Assembly: GCA_031287575.1 (NCBI GenBank)
Contig: JAITSV010000034.1
Coordinates: 124,001 to 188,000 of the forward strand
Direction of reading: 5' to 3'
Source of the DNA: Desulfovibrio sp.
GTDB lineage: Bacteria; Desulfobacterota; Desulfovibrionia; Desulfovibrionales; Desulfovibrionaceae
DNA: 64,000 nt
Shown: positions 49,820 to 58,916 of the stretch, piece by piece
Layout: every line of letters begins with the position of its first letter
How positions within the stretch are numbered: the first letter of the stretch is position 1
Made by a program: the position numbers and the translations under genes
Notes under the pieces: generated by a model
What the model was told of the DNA's origin: nothing
What the model saw: only the letters and a program-made list of their open reading frames with translations
The model's database searches: none

Positions 49820-49849
49820 TGTGTATGATGTCTTATGCAAGACTGTCAA
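49820..49849 (-). promoter_or_regulatory. suyA promoter with palindromic operator in the spacer
   Basis: On the minus strand a consensus -35 TTGACA (49849-49844) is followed by GTCTTGCATAAGAC (49843-49830, GTCTT/AAGAC inverted repeat) and a weak -10 TACACA (49825-49820), spacer 18. A repressor on the palindrome would block RNA polymerase. The upstream region to 49,925 is AT-rich. Confidence 0.75.
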
Positions 49850-49945
49850 CAACAATACATGTCATTCCGTTCATCACCGCTTTTTTGTGTTATAATAATC
49901 TGCTATAATTAATTATTTTTTCTTGAACACGCTGTACTCCGAAAC

Positions 49946-49984
49946 ACGCAGGCCCCCCGCCGGAATCCGGCGGGGGGCCTGCGT
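49946..49984 (-). terminator. Perfect 18-bp hairpin after the flagellar operon
   Basis: ACGCAGGCCCCCCGCCGG (49946-49963) pairs with 49967-49984, loop AAT. It lies about 100 bases past the last flagellar-region gene and insulates the suyA promoter from read-through. No T-run. Confidence 0.7.
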
Positions 49985-50084
49985 GACGCTTGGGGGCTCG
50001 TGATGCCTGGCACGGATGGCCGGAGGAAAGAGGAGGAAACCCGGCGGCGCAGGGAGCGCCCCCGGAAGCGCGGCTGAGGTCGGC

Positions 50085-50501
50085 CTATCCTGCCTGGGCC
50101 AAAATCAGCTCCACCTCGTCCACCGACAGTCCGGTGGAGCGGGCGATCTGGTCCAGGCTGCGCCCCTTGCGGTGGCCGTTCAGGATCACCTCGCGCAGGA
50201 ACTGCGGCGAGCGGCTGATACCCTCTGCCTGCTCCAGCAGGCGGCGCAGGGCCTGAGCCCGCTCTTCCAGCCGCTGGTCCAGGTGGCGCAGCTGTTCCTG
50301 GCGCTGGGCGAAGGTGGCCACCAGTTCCTGCTCAAGCTCCGCGTTCTGGCGCAGCCGCTCCAGCAATTGGGTCTGGTTGGCCTGCAGGCGGTTGAGCAGC
50401 GCCTCCGACCGGCGCAGCCGCAGGAAAAACACCAGCAACACGCCGAGCAGCGCCACTTCCACCACGCTGACGAGAATGATGAGCCACAGGGATACGGTCA
50501 T
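50085..50501 (-). CDS. Small membrane-anchored coiled-coil protein with C-terminal HTH-like domain
   Basis: 138 residues from the ATG at 50501. One N-terminal membrane helix (SLWLIILVSVVEVALLGVLLVFFL), then a Gln/Glu/Leu-rich coiled coil about 30-95, and a short helical domain (LREVILNGHRKGRSLDQIARSTGLSVDEVELILAQ) that reads like a helix-turn-helix. Similar small proteins (DUF2802/DUF6115 type) occur near flagellar and chemotaxis genes. It is last in the flagellar operon; function unknown. Confidence 0.75.
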   Translation of the reverse strand: MTVSLWLIILVSVVEVALLGVLLVFFLRLRRSEALLNRLQANQTQLLERLRQNAELEQELVATFAQRQEQLRHLDQRLEERAQALRRLLEQAEGISRSPQFLREVILNGHRKGRSLDQIARSTGLSVDEVELILAQAG

Positions 50502-50575
50502 GGGTATTCCGGTTCGGGTTGCCGCGCGGGGTCCGGCCATGCCCGCGTTGGTCTGCCAGATCCGAGCGCGCCTGC

Positions 50576-50613
50576 CAGACCCGCGTGAGCCAGTCAGACC
50601 CGCGTGAGCCAGT
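50576..50613. repeat. Tandem 19-bp duplication
   Basis: CAGACCCGCGTGAGCCAGT occurs twice head-to-tail (50576-50594, 50595-50613), ending on the stop codon of the gene at 50,613. Confidence 0.75.
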
Positions 50614-50942
50614 CAAACCTTGATGTTCAGGATGTTGCCGGACCAAGGGTCGTCGTCGGAGTCGGGGGTTTCGTCCTCTTCCCCTTGCACGGCGTGGGCC
50701 TTGCGCCGGGCCAGCAGCAGGGCGCGCCGCCGCTGGCGGTTGCGTTCGCGCTCGTCCACCATCTCGGACTTGCCGCTTTCGCCGGTCTTCTGGACCTGCG
50801 AACGGTCGTGCTGCAACGCCTGGGCCGCGGCCTGCTGGGCGGCAGCCTGGGCCATTTCCGGGTGTGCCTGCGCCTCGTGGACCACGCGTTCGGCGTGGCC
50901 CATCTGGGCGATGACGACGGGAAGCGTCGGGTCGACGGACAC
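50613..50942 (-). CDS. Hypothetical protein in the flagellar operon
   Basis: 109 residues, hydrophilic. The N-terminal VDPTLPVVIAQMGHAERVVHEAQAHPEMAQ is followed by Ala/Gln-rich helix, a basic ERERNRQRRRALLLARRK stretch and an acidic tail ending in NILNIKV. No domain recognised. It sits between the FliL-like gene and the small coiled-coil protein gene, same strand, and coding bias fits a real gene. A role in flagellar assembly is only positional. Confidence 0.6.
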   Translation of the reverse strand: MSVDPTLPVVIAQMGHAERVVHEAQAHPEMAQAAAQQAAAQALQHDRSQVQKTGESGKSEMVDERERNRQRRRALLLARRKAHAVQGEEDETPDSDDDPWSGNILNIKV

Positions 50943-51111
50943 GGCGGGTCCTCCATCGCCGCATGGTGCCCCGCGCGACGCACCTGCGAGGGGTGGCGGC
51001 GGCTGACGGCGAAACCCGCTGCCGGGGCGGGTCGGCTGTCGGCGGGGGCGGCGAGCTCTGGCGCACCGGATTCTCCGGAATGGCCGGACCGATGTGCCGG
51101 GGGGGCGTCCC

Positions 51112-51903
51112 TTACTTTACCAGGTAGTTTTCTATCAACAAATCCTCAAGCTTACCGATGCTGAGGTATTCGTTCATGATGGCCAGGATGTCCTTCTTCA
51201 GCGTTTCGGCATTGGCCGCATCGGTGAGGTAGGTCAGCGACTTGTTCTTCAGATAGTAGTACACGGCGTCGCGGATGACCACCTTCTTGGCCTGCGCCTC
51301 GAACACCAGCTTCTGGTTTTCCGTGGGCGCCGAGAATTTGACGACCAGGAAACGGATGCTGCCCTTGGCGTCCTTCTGCTCCACCCAGAACGGTTCCCAG
51401 CTCAGGATGGTCTGGGCGGGTTTGGCCGGTTCCGACGGGGGCGGCGCGGCCTGCTGGGGCACCACGATCTTCTGGACGGTGGGATCTGGGGCCGCGGGGG
51501 GCGGTGCGTCCTTCTTGCGGGTCAGGAACCACGCGGCACCGCCGCCCACCAGCAGCAGCACCAGCACGGCCGCCACGATGATCAGCAGCTTCTTGTTGGC
51601 CAGCAGCCCGGAAAGGTCGAGGCTGAATTTCTTCTTCTTGGAAGCGTCACCCTCGGGCGACAGCGAAAGTGCCTGTGCGGCGGGGGGCGGCGGGGGGGGA
51701 GCCTTTTCCTCTTCCGGCAGCAGAAAGGGGGCGTCTTCGAGGTCCAGCTCGACCTTGTCTTCCACCGGGGGGCCCAGCGAGTCGACATCCAGCTGCCCGG
51801 CGTCCAGTTCCGCCTTGCCCTCCTCGTCGGACAACAGGCCGTCCACCCCCTGCGCGGCGGGGGAGTCGGGAACGGCGGCGGTGACGATGGGCATGAACAG
51901 CAT
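51112..51903 (-). CDS. fliL: FliL-like flagellar basal-body-associated protein
   Basis: 263 residues with GAGGGACC upstream. An acidic/proline-rich cytoplasmic N-terminus of about 100 residues (EEEKAPPPPPPAAQ) precedes one membrane helix (KLLIIVAAVLVLLLVGGGAAWFL, about 104-126). The periplasmic domain ends like FliL (EAQAKKVVIRDAVYYYLKNKSL ... LKKDILAIMNEYLSIGKLEDLLIENYLV). FliL rings the stator and supports torque. The cytoplasmic part is much longer than in enterobacterial FliL. Confidence 0.82.
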   Translation of the reverse strand: MLFMPIVTAAVPDSPAAQGVDGLLSDEEGKAELDAGQLDVDSLGPPVEDKVELDLEDAPFLLPEEEKAPPPPPPAAQALSLSPEGDASKKKKFSLDLSGLLANKKLLIIVAAVLVLLLVGGGAAWFLTRKKDAPPPAAPDPTVQKIVVPQQAAPPPSEPAKPAQTILSWEPFWVEQKDAKGSIRFLVVKFSAPTENQKLVFEAQAKKVVIRDAVYYYLKNKSLTYLTDAANAETLKKDILAIMNEYLSIGKLEDLLIENYLVK

Positions 51904-52148
51904 GGTCTGGTCCCTCGCACGGCCCTCGCCGGGGCGCCGGGGTAACGGGCGTCCGGATCAGACCCGGCCGGGGAACACCGGCATGGGAAGACGCCGTGTC
52001 GGCTGGTTTCGTGACCTCCGGGGGGTCCGGAGCGGCGGGCCTGCCTGCGGGAAGGTGGGCGGCATGCGGCACGGCGCGGGGCTGCCCTGCACGGCAAACG
52101 GGCGCAAGCCCGCCGGATGGCGGCCCCGCGCCCGCAGGAAATGACGGT

Positions 52149-52529
52149 CTACGGGAAGATCTTGTCGATCTTCTGCTTCATGGTCTCTGCGGTGAAGGGC
52201 TTGACGATGTAGTTGGACACCCTGGCCTGCACCGCTTCGATGACGTTTTCCTGCTGGGCTTCGGCCGTCACCATCAGGAAGGGCATGTCGGCGAACTCCT
52301 CGCTGGCGCGCACCTTGCGCAGCAGCTCGATGCCGGTCATCTTGGGCATGTTCCAGTCGGAGATGACGAACTCGATGCGGTCCTTGTTCAGGATCTCCCA
52401 CGCGGTGGTGCCGTCGTCGGCCTCGACCACGTTGGTGAACCCCAGCTGGCGCAGGATGTTCTTGATGATGCGACGCATGGTGGAAAAGTCGTCCACCACG
52501 AGGACACGCATATTGGTGTCGTAGGGCAT
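52149..52529 (-). CDS. cheY: CheY chemotaxis response regulator
   Basis: 126 residues with AGGAG upstream. Receiver only: DD at 13-14, phospho-Asp58 (FVISDWNMPKMTG), Thr in MVTAEAQ, Tyr and Lys in SNYIVKPFTAETM. The whole sequence is close to enteric CheY. When phosphorylated it binds the flagellar switch. It lies between fliA and fliL. Confidence 0.95.
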   Translation of the reverse strand: MPYDTNMRVLVVDDFSTMRRIIKNILRQLGFTNVVEADDGTTAWEILNKDRIEFVISDWNMPKMTGIELLRKVRASEEFADMPFLMVTAEAQQENVIEAVQARVSNYIVKPFTAETMKQKIDKIFP

Positions 52530-52560
52530 TGTGCGTACTCCTGGCCAACGGACGCCGCAG

Positions 52561-53358
52561 TCAGACGGTGCCGTGTTCTCCGTAGTGGTTCCTGAATTCC
52601 TTGCGCAGCCTGTTGAGCGCCTGGGAGTGCAGCTGCGAGACGCGTCCCTCGGTGATGCCCATGACCTCGGCTGTTTCGCGCATGTTCAGCTCGTCGCTAT
52701 AATATAACGACAATACCAGCTTCTCTCGGGGTGTCAATTCGTCGATCAGCCCCGCCACCCGCTCTATGAGTTCCTGCGTTGCCGTTGTCTGGAACGGTTC
52801 GCCATCTCCCTGCACGGCAGCATCTGGCGCCAGCGAGTCCTGTATGGCGTCGAGCGAGAGGCACAACTGGTTCTGCAACGCCTCCAGCCCCAGCCGTACA
52901 TCCTTCTGGTCCAGTCCCGTGGCGTCCTGCAATTCCGCCTCGGTGGGGTGGCGTCCCTTTTCGTGCTCGATACGCTGGATTGCCTCGTCCAGCTGCCGCA
53001 CCCGTTGCCGCAGGCTGCGCGGAAACCAGTCCAGCCGCCGCAGTTCGTCCAGCATGGCGCCCCGGATACGGCTTTCGGCATACGTCTCGAAGCGGATGCC
53101 AAGCTGCGGCCGGAACTTGCCCAGCGCCTCCATGAGGCCCAGGGTGCCCGCGCTGATCAGCTCGTTCAGCTCCACGTTGCGGGGCAGCTTGGCCTTCAGG
53201 CGCAAGGCCAGGAACCGCACCTTGGGTGCGTAGTGCCGGACTATCCGTTCCTGGTCGGCGCGCGGGAAGTCGCCCCAGGCGACCGCTCCCGATTCCAGCG
53301 CCTCCCAGGGGTTAGTGCCGGAAGAGGAGCTTTTTCCAGAAGAACTTGATGTTTCCAT
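52561..53358 (-). CDS. fliA: Flagellar sigma factor sigma28 (FliA)
   Basis: 265 residues. A Ser/Gly-rich start, then region 2 (LIRHYAPKVRFLA-like IVRHYAPKVRFLALRLKAKLP, ELNELISAGTLGLMEALGKF, FETYAESRIRGAMLDELRRLDWFPRSLR), region 3, and region 4 (LTPREKLVLSLYYSDELNMRETAEVMGITEGRVSQLHSQA). It directs late flagellar genes. The start lies 47 bases inside the 3' end of flhG. Confidence 0.95.
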   Translation of the reverse strand: METSSSSGKSSSSGTNPWEALESGAVAWGDFPRADQERIVRHYAPKVRFLALRLKAKLPRNVELNELISAGTLGLMEALGKFRPQLGIRFETYAESRIRGAMLDELRRLDWFPRSLRQRVRQLDEAIQRIEHEKGRHPTEAELQDATGLDQKDVRLGLEALQNQLCLSLDAIQDSLAPDAAVQGDGEPFQTTATQELIERVAGLIDELTPREKLVLSLYYSDELNMRETAEVMGITEGRVSQLHSQALNRLRKEFRNHYGEHGTV

Positions 53359-54127
53359 CGAGGCTCGCCGCCACGTCCCACGTTTGTACCGTCCGGGCCA
53401 CCTCGCGCACCGCCGCGCAGGCCGGGCTGTCCGGCGCCATGACGCAGAAGGGTCGCTGGTTCACCACTGCCTTGCGCACCGCCGGGTCGCGCGGGACAAA
53501 CCCCGCGAGGTCCAGCGACACGCCGGAAAGAAAATGGTCGCAGGCCTTGTACAGCCGGGTGAACATGTCGCGCGCGGTCTGCGCGTCGGGCACCATGTTC
53601 ACCAGTACCTTGAAATGCTCCACCCCGTGGTTGAGCTTCATCACCTTGATCAGGGCGTAGGCGTCGGTGAGCGACGTGGGCTCGGGGGTCAGCACCACCA
53701 GCCGCTCCTGGGCCGCCAGGTTGAAATACAGCACGTTGTCGTTGATGCCCGCGCCGGTGTCCACGATCAGGTAGTCCACCGCGCCTTCCAGCGCGTCCAT
53801 GGCTTCCAGCAGTTCCAGCTTCTGGCCGGTGGAGAGCGACAGCATTTCACTCATGCCCGACGAGGCGGGCAGGATGCGGAAGCCGTAGGGCGTTTCGCAG
53901 AGTATCTCGGAAAGGTCGACGCCTTCGTGGAACAGGTGGAACAGGTTCAGCTGCGGGGTCATGCCCAGCACCACGTCCACGTTGGCAAGGCCGAGGTCCG
54001 CGTCCAGCAGGACCACGCGCTTGCCCTCCTGCGCGAGGCAGCAGGCCAGGTTGGCGGCGATGTTGGTCTTGCCGACGCCACCCTTGCCGGAGGTGACGGA
54101 GAATACCAGGGGAAGATCGGGGCTCAT
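53312..54127 (-). CDS. flhG: MinD-like ATPase FlhG/FleN
   Basis: 271 residues from the ATG at 54127. Deviant Walker A SGKGGVGKTN at 13-22, LLDADLGLANVDVVLG, IVDTGAGI. It controls flagellar number and place with FlhF, whose gene is next upstream. Family members usually start with a short helix bearing a DQAXXLR motif that activates FlhF. Here the P-loop strand begins at residue 7 and no such helix is visible upstream in frame. Confidence 0.93.
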   Translation of the reverse strand: MSPDLPLVFSVTSGKGGVGKTNIAANLACCLAQEGKRVVLLDADLGLANVDVVLGMTPQLNLFHLFHEGVDLSEILCETPYGFRILPASSGMSEMLSLSTGQKLELLEAMDALEGAVDYLIVDTGAGINDNVLYFNLAAQERLVVLTPEPTSLTDAYALIKVMKLNHGVEHFKVLVNMVPDAQTARDMFTRLYKACDHFLSGVSLDLAGFVPRDPAVRKAVVNQRPFCVMAPDSPACAAVREVARTVQTWDVAASLDGNIKFFWKKLLFRH

Positions 54128-54243
54128 TCGATGCAAGCTCCAGTGGGTGCGTGCGGTGCCGGGCGCGCCTGGCGCGGTCGCCCGTGGATGCCGTGTGCCG
54201 TCGGGCCCGCCGTCCGGGGCTGCCGTCGGGCCGGGACCATGGT

Positions 54244-55533
54244 TCAGGGCCTTGCGCCGGCCAGGGACCGGGCGTTCGCCGAAATGCCGCCTGGCCGTAT
54301 TCCGTCTGTCCGGGCACCTTCCGGCCGGACACCTTCCGACCGGAGGCTGCCGGACCTGATGGCCGTCTGGCCCCCGGTTTGCCCAGGAGGCCGGACCGAA
54401 GGCCGGGGCTCGGCCTGCGCCGGAACAGGTCCCTGGACCTCGCCGGGCAGTTGCCGCTTGAACAGCAGGCGCCACAACGCCGCATCGCTTGCGGCAACCA
54501 GCGAATTGCGCATGCCGGGGCCGTAGGAAAGGGCCGACACGGGCAGGCCGCACGCCGCCGCCACGTTCACCAATGCCCCGAAGGTACAGGCTTCGTCCAG
54601 CTTCGTCCAGACAAGGCTGCCCGTCCCCTCGAAGGCATAGCGCGCCAGCAGCGCGGCCATCTGGGTCGGGCCGTGATGCGGCGGCAGCACCAGGTGCACG
54701 GCAACGCCGCTGCCCGCTCCTGCTCCCGCCCCTGCTCCCGAAAGTCCCAGGATCGCCAACTGGCGGGCCAGGCTGCCATCACGCGCGACGCCGGGCAGGT
54801 CCACCAGGATGCGGCCCGCATCGGGGCATTCGCGCAGGATGGCCGCGAATTCGGCGGCGGTGGAGGCCTCGCGGTACACAAGGTTGGAAAGTTCCGCGTA
54901 GTGTTGCAGCAGCAGGCGGCCATGGCCGCGCCCGCAGTCGGCGTTGACCAGCACGATCTTCAGGTCCGGCTTTTCGCGGCGCAGGGCCAGCGCCATGCGC
55001 AGCATGGCCGTGGTCTTGCCCGCACCGAACGGCCCGGCGAACACGTGGGCCCGCTGCGGCCATGCCGCAAGGCCCCAGCCGCGCACGGGCACGATGTCGG
55101 CCAGGGCTTCCAGCACCGAGGCGCCGGAATCGGCCGCCAGCCTGCGGTGCAAGGTCATGGCCACGCCGTCGTCCACGCCTTCGCGCGTCAGGTATTCCAG
55201 GGCCACGCGCTGGCGGGGAGTAAGGTCTTCCATGCGCAGGGCGGGCTTCATCAGCGCGAACAGGTGCTCCTTCATCTGGCTCCATTCGCGGTGCCATTCC
55301 TCCCAGCCGGGGGGAATGGCACCGCCGGGGCCGCCAGGCGCGGCAGAACCGGCAAAACCGGCGGCAACGCCGGGCGCGGCCGCATGCTCGATGCCCACGC
55401 TCATCTCGTGCCACGTGCGGTCGCCCTCGCGGCATTCGCGCGAGGACAGGATGACCGCGTCCGGGCCGAGTTCGGCCTTGATCTTCGCCAGCACCGCCGT
55501 CGCGTTCCGGCCTGTGTACGTCTTGATCTGCAT
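54244..55533 (-). CDS. flhF: Flagellar SRP-like GTPase FlhF
   Basis: 429 residues from the ATG at 55533 (MQIKTYTGRNATAVLAKIKAELGPDAVIL, the typical FlhF start). Alanine/glycine-rich linker, N domain, then the SRP-type GTPase domain with P-loop FAGPFGAGKTTA, ADCGRGHGRL and WTKLDEACTFGALVN. The C-terminal roughly 50 residues are low-complexity (SEGVRPEGARTDGIRPGGI) beyond the usual end. It recruits early flagellar components to the pole. Confidence 0.92.
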   Translation of the reverse strand: MQIKTYTGRNATAVLAKIKAELGPDAVILSSRECREGDRTWHEMSVGIEHAAAPGVAAGFAGSAAPGGPGGAIPPGWEEWHREWSQMKEHLFALMKPALRMEDLTPRQRVALEYLTREGVDDGVAMTLHRRLAADSGASVLEALADIVPVRGWGLAAWPQRAHVFAGPFGAGKTTAMLRMALALRREKPDLKIVLVNADCGRGHGRLLLQHYAELSNLVYREASTAAEFAAILRECPDAGRILVDLPGVARDGSLARQLAILGLSGAGAGAGAGSGVAVHLVLPPHHGPTQMAALLARYAFEGTGSLVWTKLDEACTFGALVNVAAACGLPVSALSYGPGMRNSLVAASDAALWRLLFKRQLPGEVQGPVPAQAEPRPSVRPPGQTGGQTAIRSGSLRSEGVRPEGARTDGIRPGGISANARSLAGARP

Positions 55534-55602
55534 CAGAGCATTTCGACCTTGAAGTTGTAACCGTTGCAGAAAAATGCTCTCGGCGCTGACGGCACCGCCC
55601 AC

Positions 55603-57714
55603 CTAGTCAAAAGCCACACTCCCCACGGACTGCAACCGGATGTCCGAAGGAATCTCGGCCTGCGAAATCACGGCCACGTTGGGAAGAAAGCGCATCAGCA
55701 ACTGGGCCAGATGGGGCCGGGCCACGGGCGAGGCCAGGATGACCGGCTGCCCGTCGGTGTTCACGGCGCGCTCCACCGCGTTGTTCACGCGCTGGATGAG
55801 CCGCTGGGCAATGCCGGGGTTGAGCGCCAGGTAGTTGCCGCCGTCGGTCTGGCGGATGGCTTCCTGCACGGTCTTTTCCACGGCCTGGTCCAGGGTGACG
55901 ATGGGCAGGCCGCCCTCGCTGTCCATGTACTGCTTGACGATGGAGCGGGCCAGGCGCTCGCGCACGTATTCGGTCAGGGTGTCGGCGTTCTTCACCGCCG
56001 GGCCGTAGTCGGCCAGGGTTTCCGCGATGGTCAGCAGGTCGCGGATGGAAACGTTTTCGCGCACCAGGTTCTGCAGCACCTTCTGCACCGTGCCCAGCGG
56101 CAGGATGCCGGGCACCAGCTCTTCCACGGCCTTCGGCGCGTGCTTGGCCAGGTTGTCCAGCAGGCCCTGCACTTCCTGGCGGCCCAGGAAGTCGCCCAGG
56201 TGGCGCTTGAACACCTCGGTGAGGTGGGTGGCGATGACCGTGGAGGGATCGACCACGGTATAGCCCGCCAGCATGGCTTCTTCCTTCTGCGATTCGGGTA
56301 TCCACAGGGCGGGCAGGTTGAAGGCCGGCTCGCGCGTTTCGATGCCCCGGATGCGGTGCTTGGCGTTGCCCGGGTCCATGGCCAGGTAGTGGTCCACGAG
56401 GATTTCCGCCGAGGCCACCTGGTTGCCCTTGACCAGCACGCAGTACTGGCCGGGCTTCAGTTGCAGGTTGTCGCGCAGGTGCAGCGAGGGCACCACCACG
56501 CCCATGTCCAGGGCGAACTGGCGGCGGATGGAGCGGATGCGCGAGAGCAGGTTGCCGTTCTGGTCCTCGTCCACCAGGGGGATCAGGCCGTAGCCCACTT
56601 CCAACTCCAGGGTGTCGAGGGGCAGCAGGGTCTGCACTTCTTCCGGCGTATCCAGCGAATCGCCCTTCTTCTTGCCCTTGGCACCCTTGCCGCCCTTGGC
56701 TTCGGCGGCGGCCTCCGTGTCCTGCCTGTCGGCCACCAGGCGCGACACGCCGTACAGGCCCACGCCAAAGGTCAGGAAGGGCAACGTGGGCAGGCCGGGC
56801 ACCAGGGCGAACAGCACCAGCACGCCGGACACCAGCTTGAGCGCGCGCGAGTTGTAGGACAGCTGGCCCACGAATTCCTCGCCCATCTTCGCTTCCGCCG
56901 CCGCGCGCGACACGATGAGGCCCGCCGCCGTGGAGACGATGATGGAGGGAATGGTGGCCACCAGGCCGTCGCCGATGGTCAGCAGGGTGTAGGTGGTCAG
57001 CGCGTCGCGCCACTCCATGTCCTTCTGGAACACGCCAAGCAGGATGCCGCCGATTATGTTGATAATCGTGATGAACATGCCCGCGTTCACGTCCCCCTGC
57101 ACGAACTTGCCCGCACCGTCCATGGCGCCGTAGAAGTCGGCTTCCTTGCGGATGTTGGTGCGGCGGGCGGTGGCTTCTTCCTCGTCGATGAGCCCGGCGT
57201 TCAGGTCGGCCTCGATGGCCATCTGCTTGCCGGGCATGGCGTCCAGGGTGAAGCGCGCGGCCACTTCGGCGATGCGCGTGGTGCCCGCGGTGATGACGAT
57301 CTTGTTCAGGATGAACAGGATCATGAAGATGACCGCGCCGATGACGTAGTTGCCGCCCACCACGAATTCGCCGAAGGCCTGGATGACCTGGCCCGCGGCG
57401 CCGGTGCCTTCGTCGCCGTGCAGCAGGATGAGGCGGGTGGAGGCCACGTTGAGCGCCAGGCGCAGCAGGGTGGTGACCAGCAGCAACGACGGGAAGATGG
57501 AAAATTCCAGCGGCGAGAGCATGAACATGGAGGTGACCAGGATCACCAGCGAAAGCGAGATGCTGAGCGAAAGCAGCATGTCCAGGAAGAACGTGGGCAG
57601 CGGCACCAGCATCACGAACAGGATCGTGACGACGCCGCCCGCCAGCAGCATGTCGCCCTGCTTGGCGAAGCGCTGGTAGTCGATCTTGGGGGCGTATCCT
57701 GGTTTGGCAGCCAT
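55603..57714 (-). CDS. flhA: Flagellar export apparatus protein FlhA
   Basis: 703 residues, normal length. Eight N-terminal membrane segments with the FHIPEP-family stretch LRLALNVASTRLIL and KQMAIEADLNAGLIDEEEATARR. The large C-terminal cytosolic domain follows (YGLIPLVDEDQNGNLLSRI, VIATHLTEVFKRHLGDFLGRQEV). It forms the nonameric export gate ring and channels protons. The linker after membrane segment 8 has a Lys-rich stretch (KGGKGAKGKKKGD). Confidence 0.95.
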   Translation of the reverse strand: MAAKPGYAPKIDYQRFAKQGDMLLAGGVVTILFVMLVPLPTFFLDMLLSLSISLSLVILVTSMFMLSPLEFSIFPSLLLVTTLLRLALNVASTRLILLHGDEGTGAAGQVIQAFGEFVVGGNYVIGAVIFMILFILNKIVITAGTTRIAEVAARFTLDAMPGKQMAIEADLNAGLIDEEEATARRTNIRKEADFYGAMDGAGKFVQGDVNAGMFITIINIIGGILLGVFQKDMEWRDALTTYTLLTIGDGLVATIPSIIVSTAAGLIVSRAAAEAKMGEEFVGQLSYNSRALKLVSGVLVLFALVPGLPTLPFLTFGVGLYGVSRLVADRQDTEAAAEAKGGKGAKGKKKGDSLDTPEEVQTLLPLDTLELEVGYGLIPLVDEDQNGNLLSRIRSIRRQFALDMGVVVPSLHLRDNLQLKPGQYCVLVKGNQVASAEILVDHYLAMDPGNAKHRIRGIETREPAFNLPALWIPESQKEEAMLAGYTVVDPSTVIATHLTEVFKRHLGDFLGRQEVQGLLDNLAKHAPKAVEELVPGILPLGTVQKVLQNLVRENVSIRDLLTIAETLADYGPAVKNADTLTEYVRERLARSIVKQYMDSEGGLPIVTLDQAVEKTVQEAIRQTDGGNYLALNPGIAQRLIQRVNNAVERAVNTDGQPVILASPVARPHLAQLLMRFLPNVAVISQAEIPSDIRLQSVGSVAFD

Positions 57715-57770
57715 GTTCTTGACACCTTCCGGAGCGGTCCGGGTTTCTCTTCAGGTTCGCCGCGCGGGGG

Positions 57771-58841
57771 CTACGATGCGCGCCCCGCCTTGAATTTCCA
57801 CAGGCTGGCCAGCACGGTGGCCACGGCCTGGAACAGTTCGGCGGGAATCATGTCGCCGACTTCCACCGCTTTATACAAAGCCTGTGCCAGCGGCTTGTTC
57901 TCGCGGATGGGCACGCCGTGCTCGCGGGCCACTTCCTTGATCTTCTGGGCCATGTTGTCCGCGCCCTTGGCCAGCACGATGGGCGCGGGGGCCTCGGTGG
58001 CGTCGTAGCGCAGGGCGATGGCGAAGTGGGTGGGGTTGGTGATGACCACGTCGGCCTTGGGCACGTCCTGGAGCATGCGCTTGGCCATCATCTGCATCAT
58101 CTTGCGGCGCTGCTGGGCGCGCACCACCGGGTCGCCCTCGGCCTGCTTGCGTTCGTCCTTGGTTTCGTCCTTGGTCATCTTCAGGTTTTCCTCATAGCTC
58201 CAGCGGGTGTACCAGAAGTCCGCGATGGCTATGATGAACATGGGCACCAGGGCGTAGCGCACCATGTCCCACCCGGTTTTGAGCATGTACGCGCTGATTC
58301 CCTGGGCATCGGAGTAGTACAGGGGCAGAAAGTTGTGCATCTCGCGCCGGATGATGATGTACGGCGCAACACCGATGAACAGGGCCTGCAACAGGCTCTT
58401 GCCCAGGCGCACGAACGTTTCGGGCGAGATGAACATGCGCTTCAGCGCCGCAAGGATATTGAAACGCGCCCAGTTGAACTTGAAGACCTCGGTGGTCCAC
58501 AGCTTGCCCACCTGCAACCGCAGCACCAGCCACGCCGTGAACCCGATGAACAGCATGATGGGCAGCAGCATGGCCGCCAGTTCTCCGGCCAGCCACATGA
58601 GCAGCTTGATGACGTTCTGCTGGTTGGGATTGAAGCCGAAGGCGTTGCCCAGGAAATGCCGGAACAGGGTCTGCATGTCCTTGGCCAGGAAGTCGATGTA
58701 GAACAAAAGGCCCACCGAACCAGCCAGAATGGTCAGGGCCTTGGTGAGTTCCTGCGACTTGGGGACATTGCCCTTGCCGCGCGCCTTCTTGCGCCGTTTC
58801 GGCGTCGCTTTTTCTGTCTTGCTCGGATCGCGCTGCGCCAT
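57771..58841 (-). CDS. flhB: Flagellar export apparatus protein FlhB
   Basis: 356 residues. Basic N-terminus (DPSKTEKATPKRRKKARGKGNVPKSQEL), four membrane segments, and a C-terminal domain with the autocleavage motif NPTH (VVITNPTHFAIALRY) and PIRENKPLAQALY. It switches export specificity from rod/hook to filament substrates with FliK. Confidence 0.95.
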   Translation of the reverse strand: MAQRDPSKTEKATPKRRKKARGKGNVPKSQELTKALTILAGSVGLLFYIDFLAKDMQTLFRHFLGNAFGFNPNQQNVIKLLMWLAGELAAMLLPIMLFIGFTAWLVLRLQVGKLWTTEVFKFNWARFNILAALKRMFISPETFVRLGKSLLQALFIGVAPYIIIRREMHNFLPLYYSDAQGISAYMLKTGWDMVRYALVPMFIIAIADFWYTRWSYEENLKMTKDETKDERKQAEGDPVVRAQQRRKMMQMMAKRMLQDVPKADVVITNPTHFAIALRYDATEAPAPIVLAKGADNMAQKIKEVAREHGVPIRENKPLAQALYKAVEVGDMIPAELFQAVATVLASLWKFKAGRAS

Positions 58842-58916
58842 GGCAGCCCTCCGTCAGGGTTCCGTCCGCGCCCGCCCCGGAATGGAGGGGGGGGCGGACG
58901 GTGGGTGGTCAGCGGT

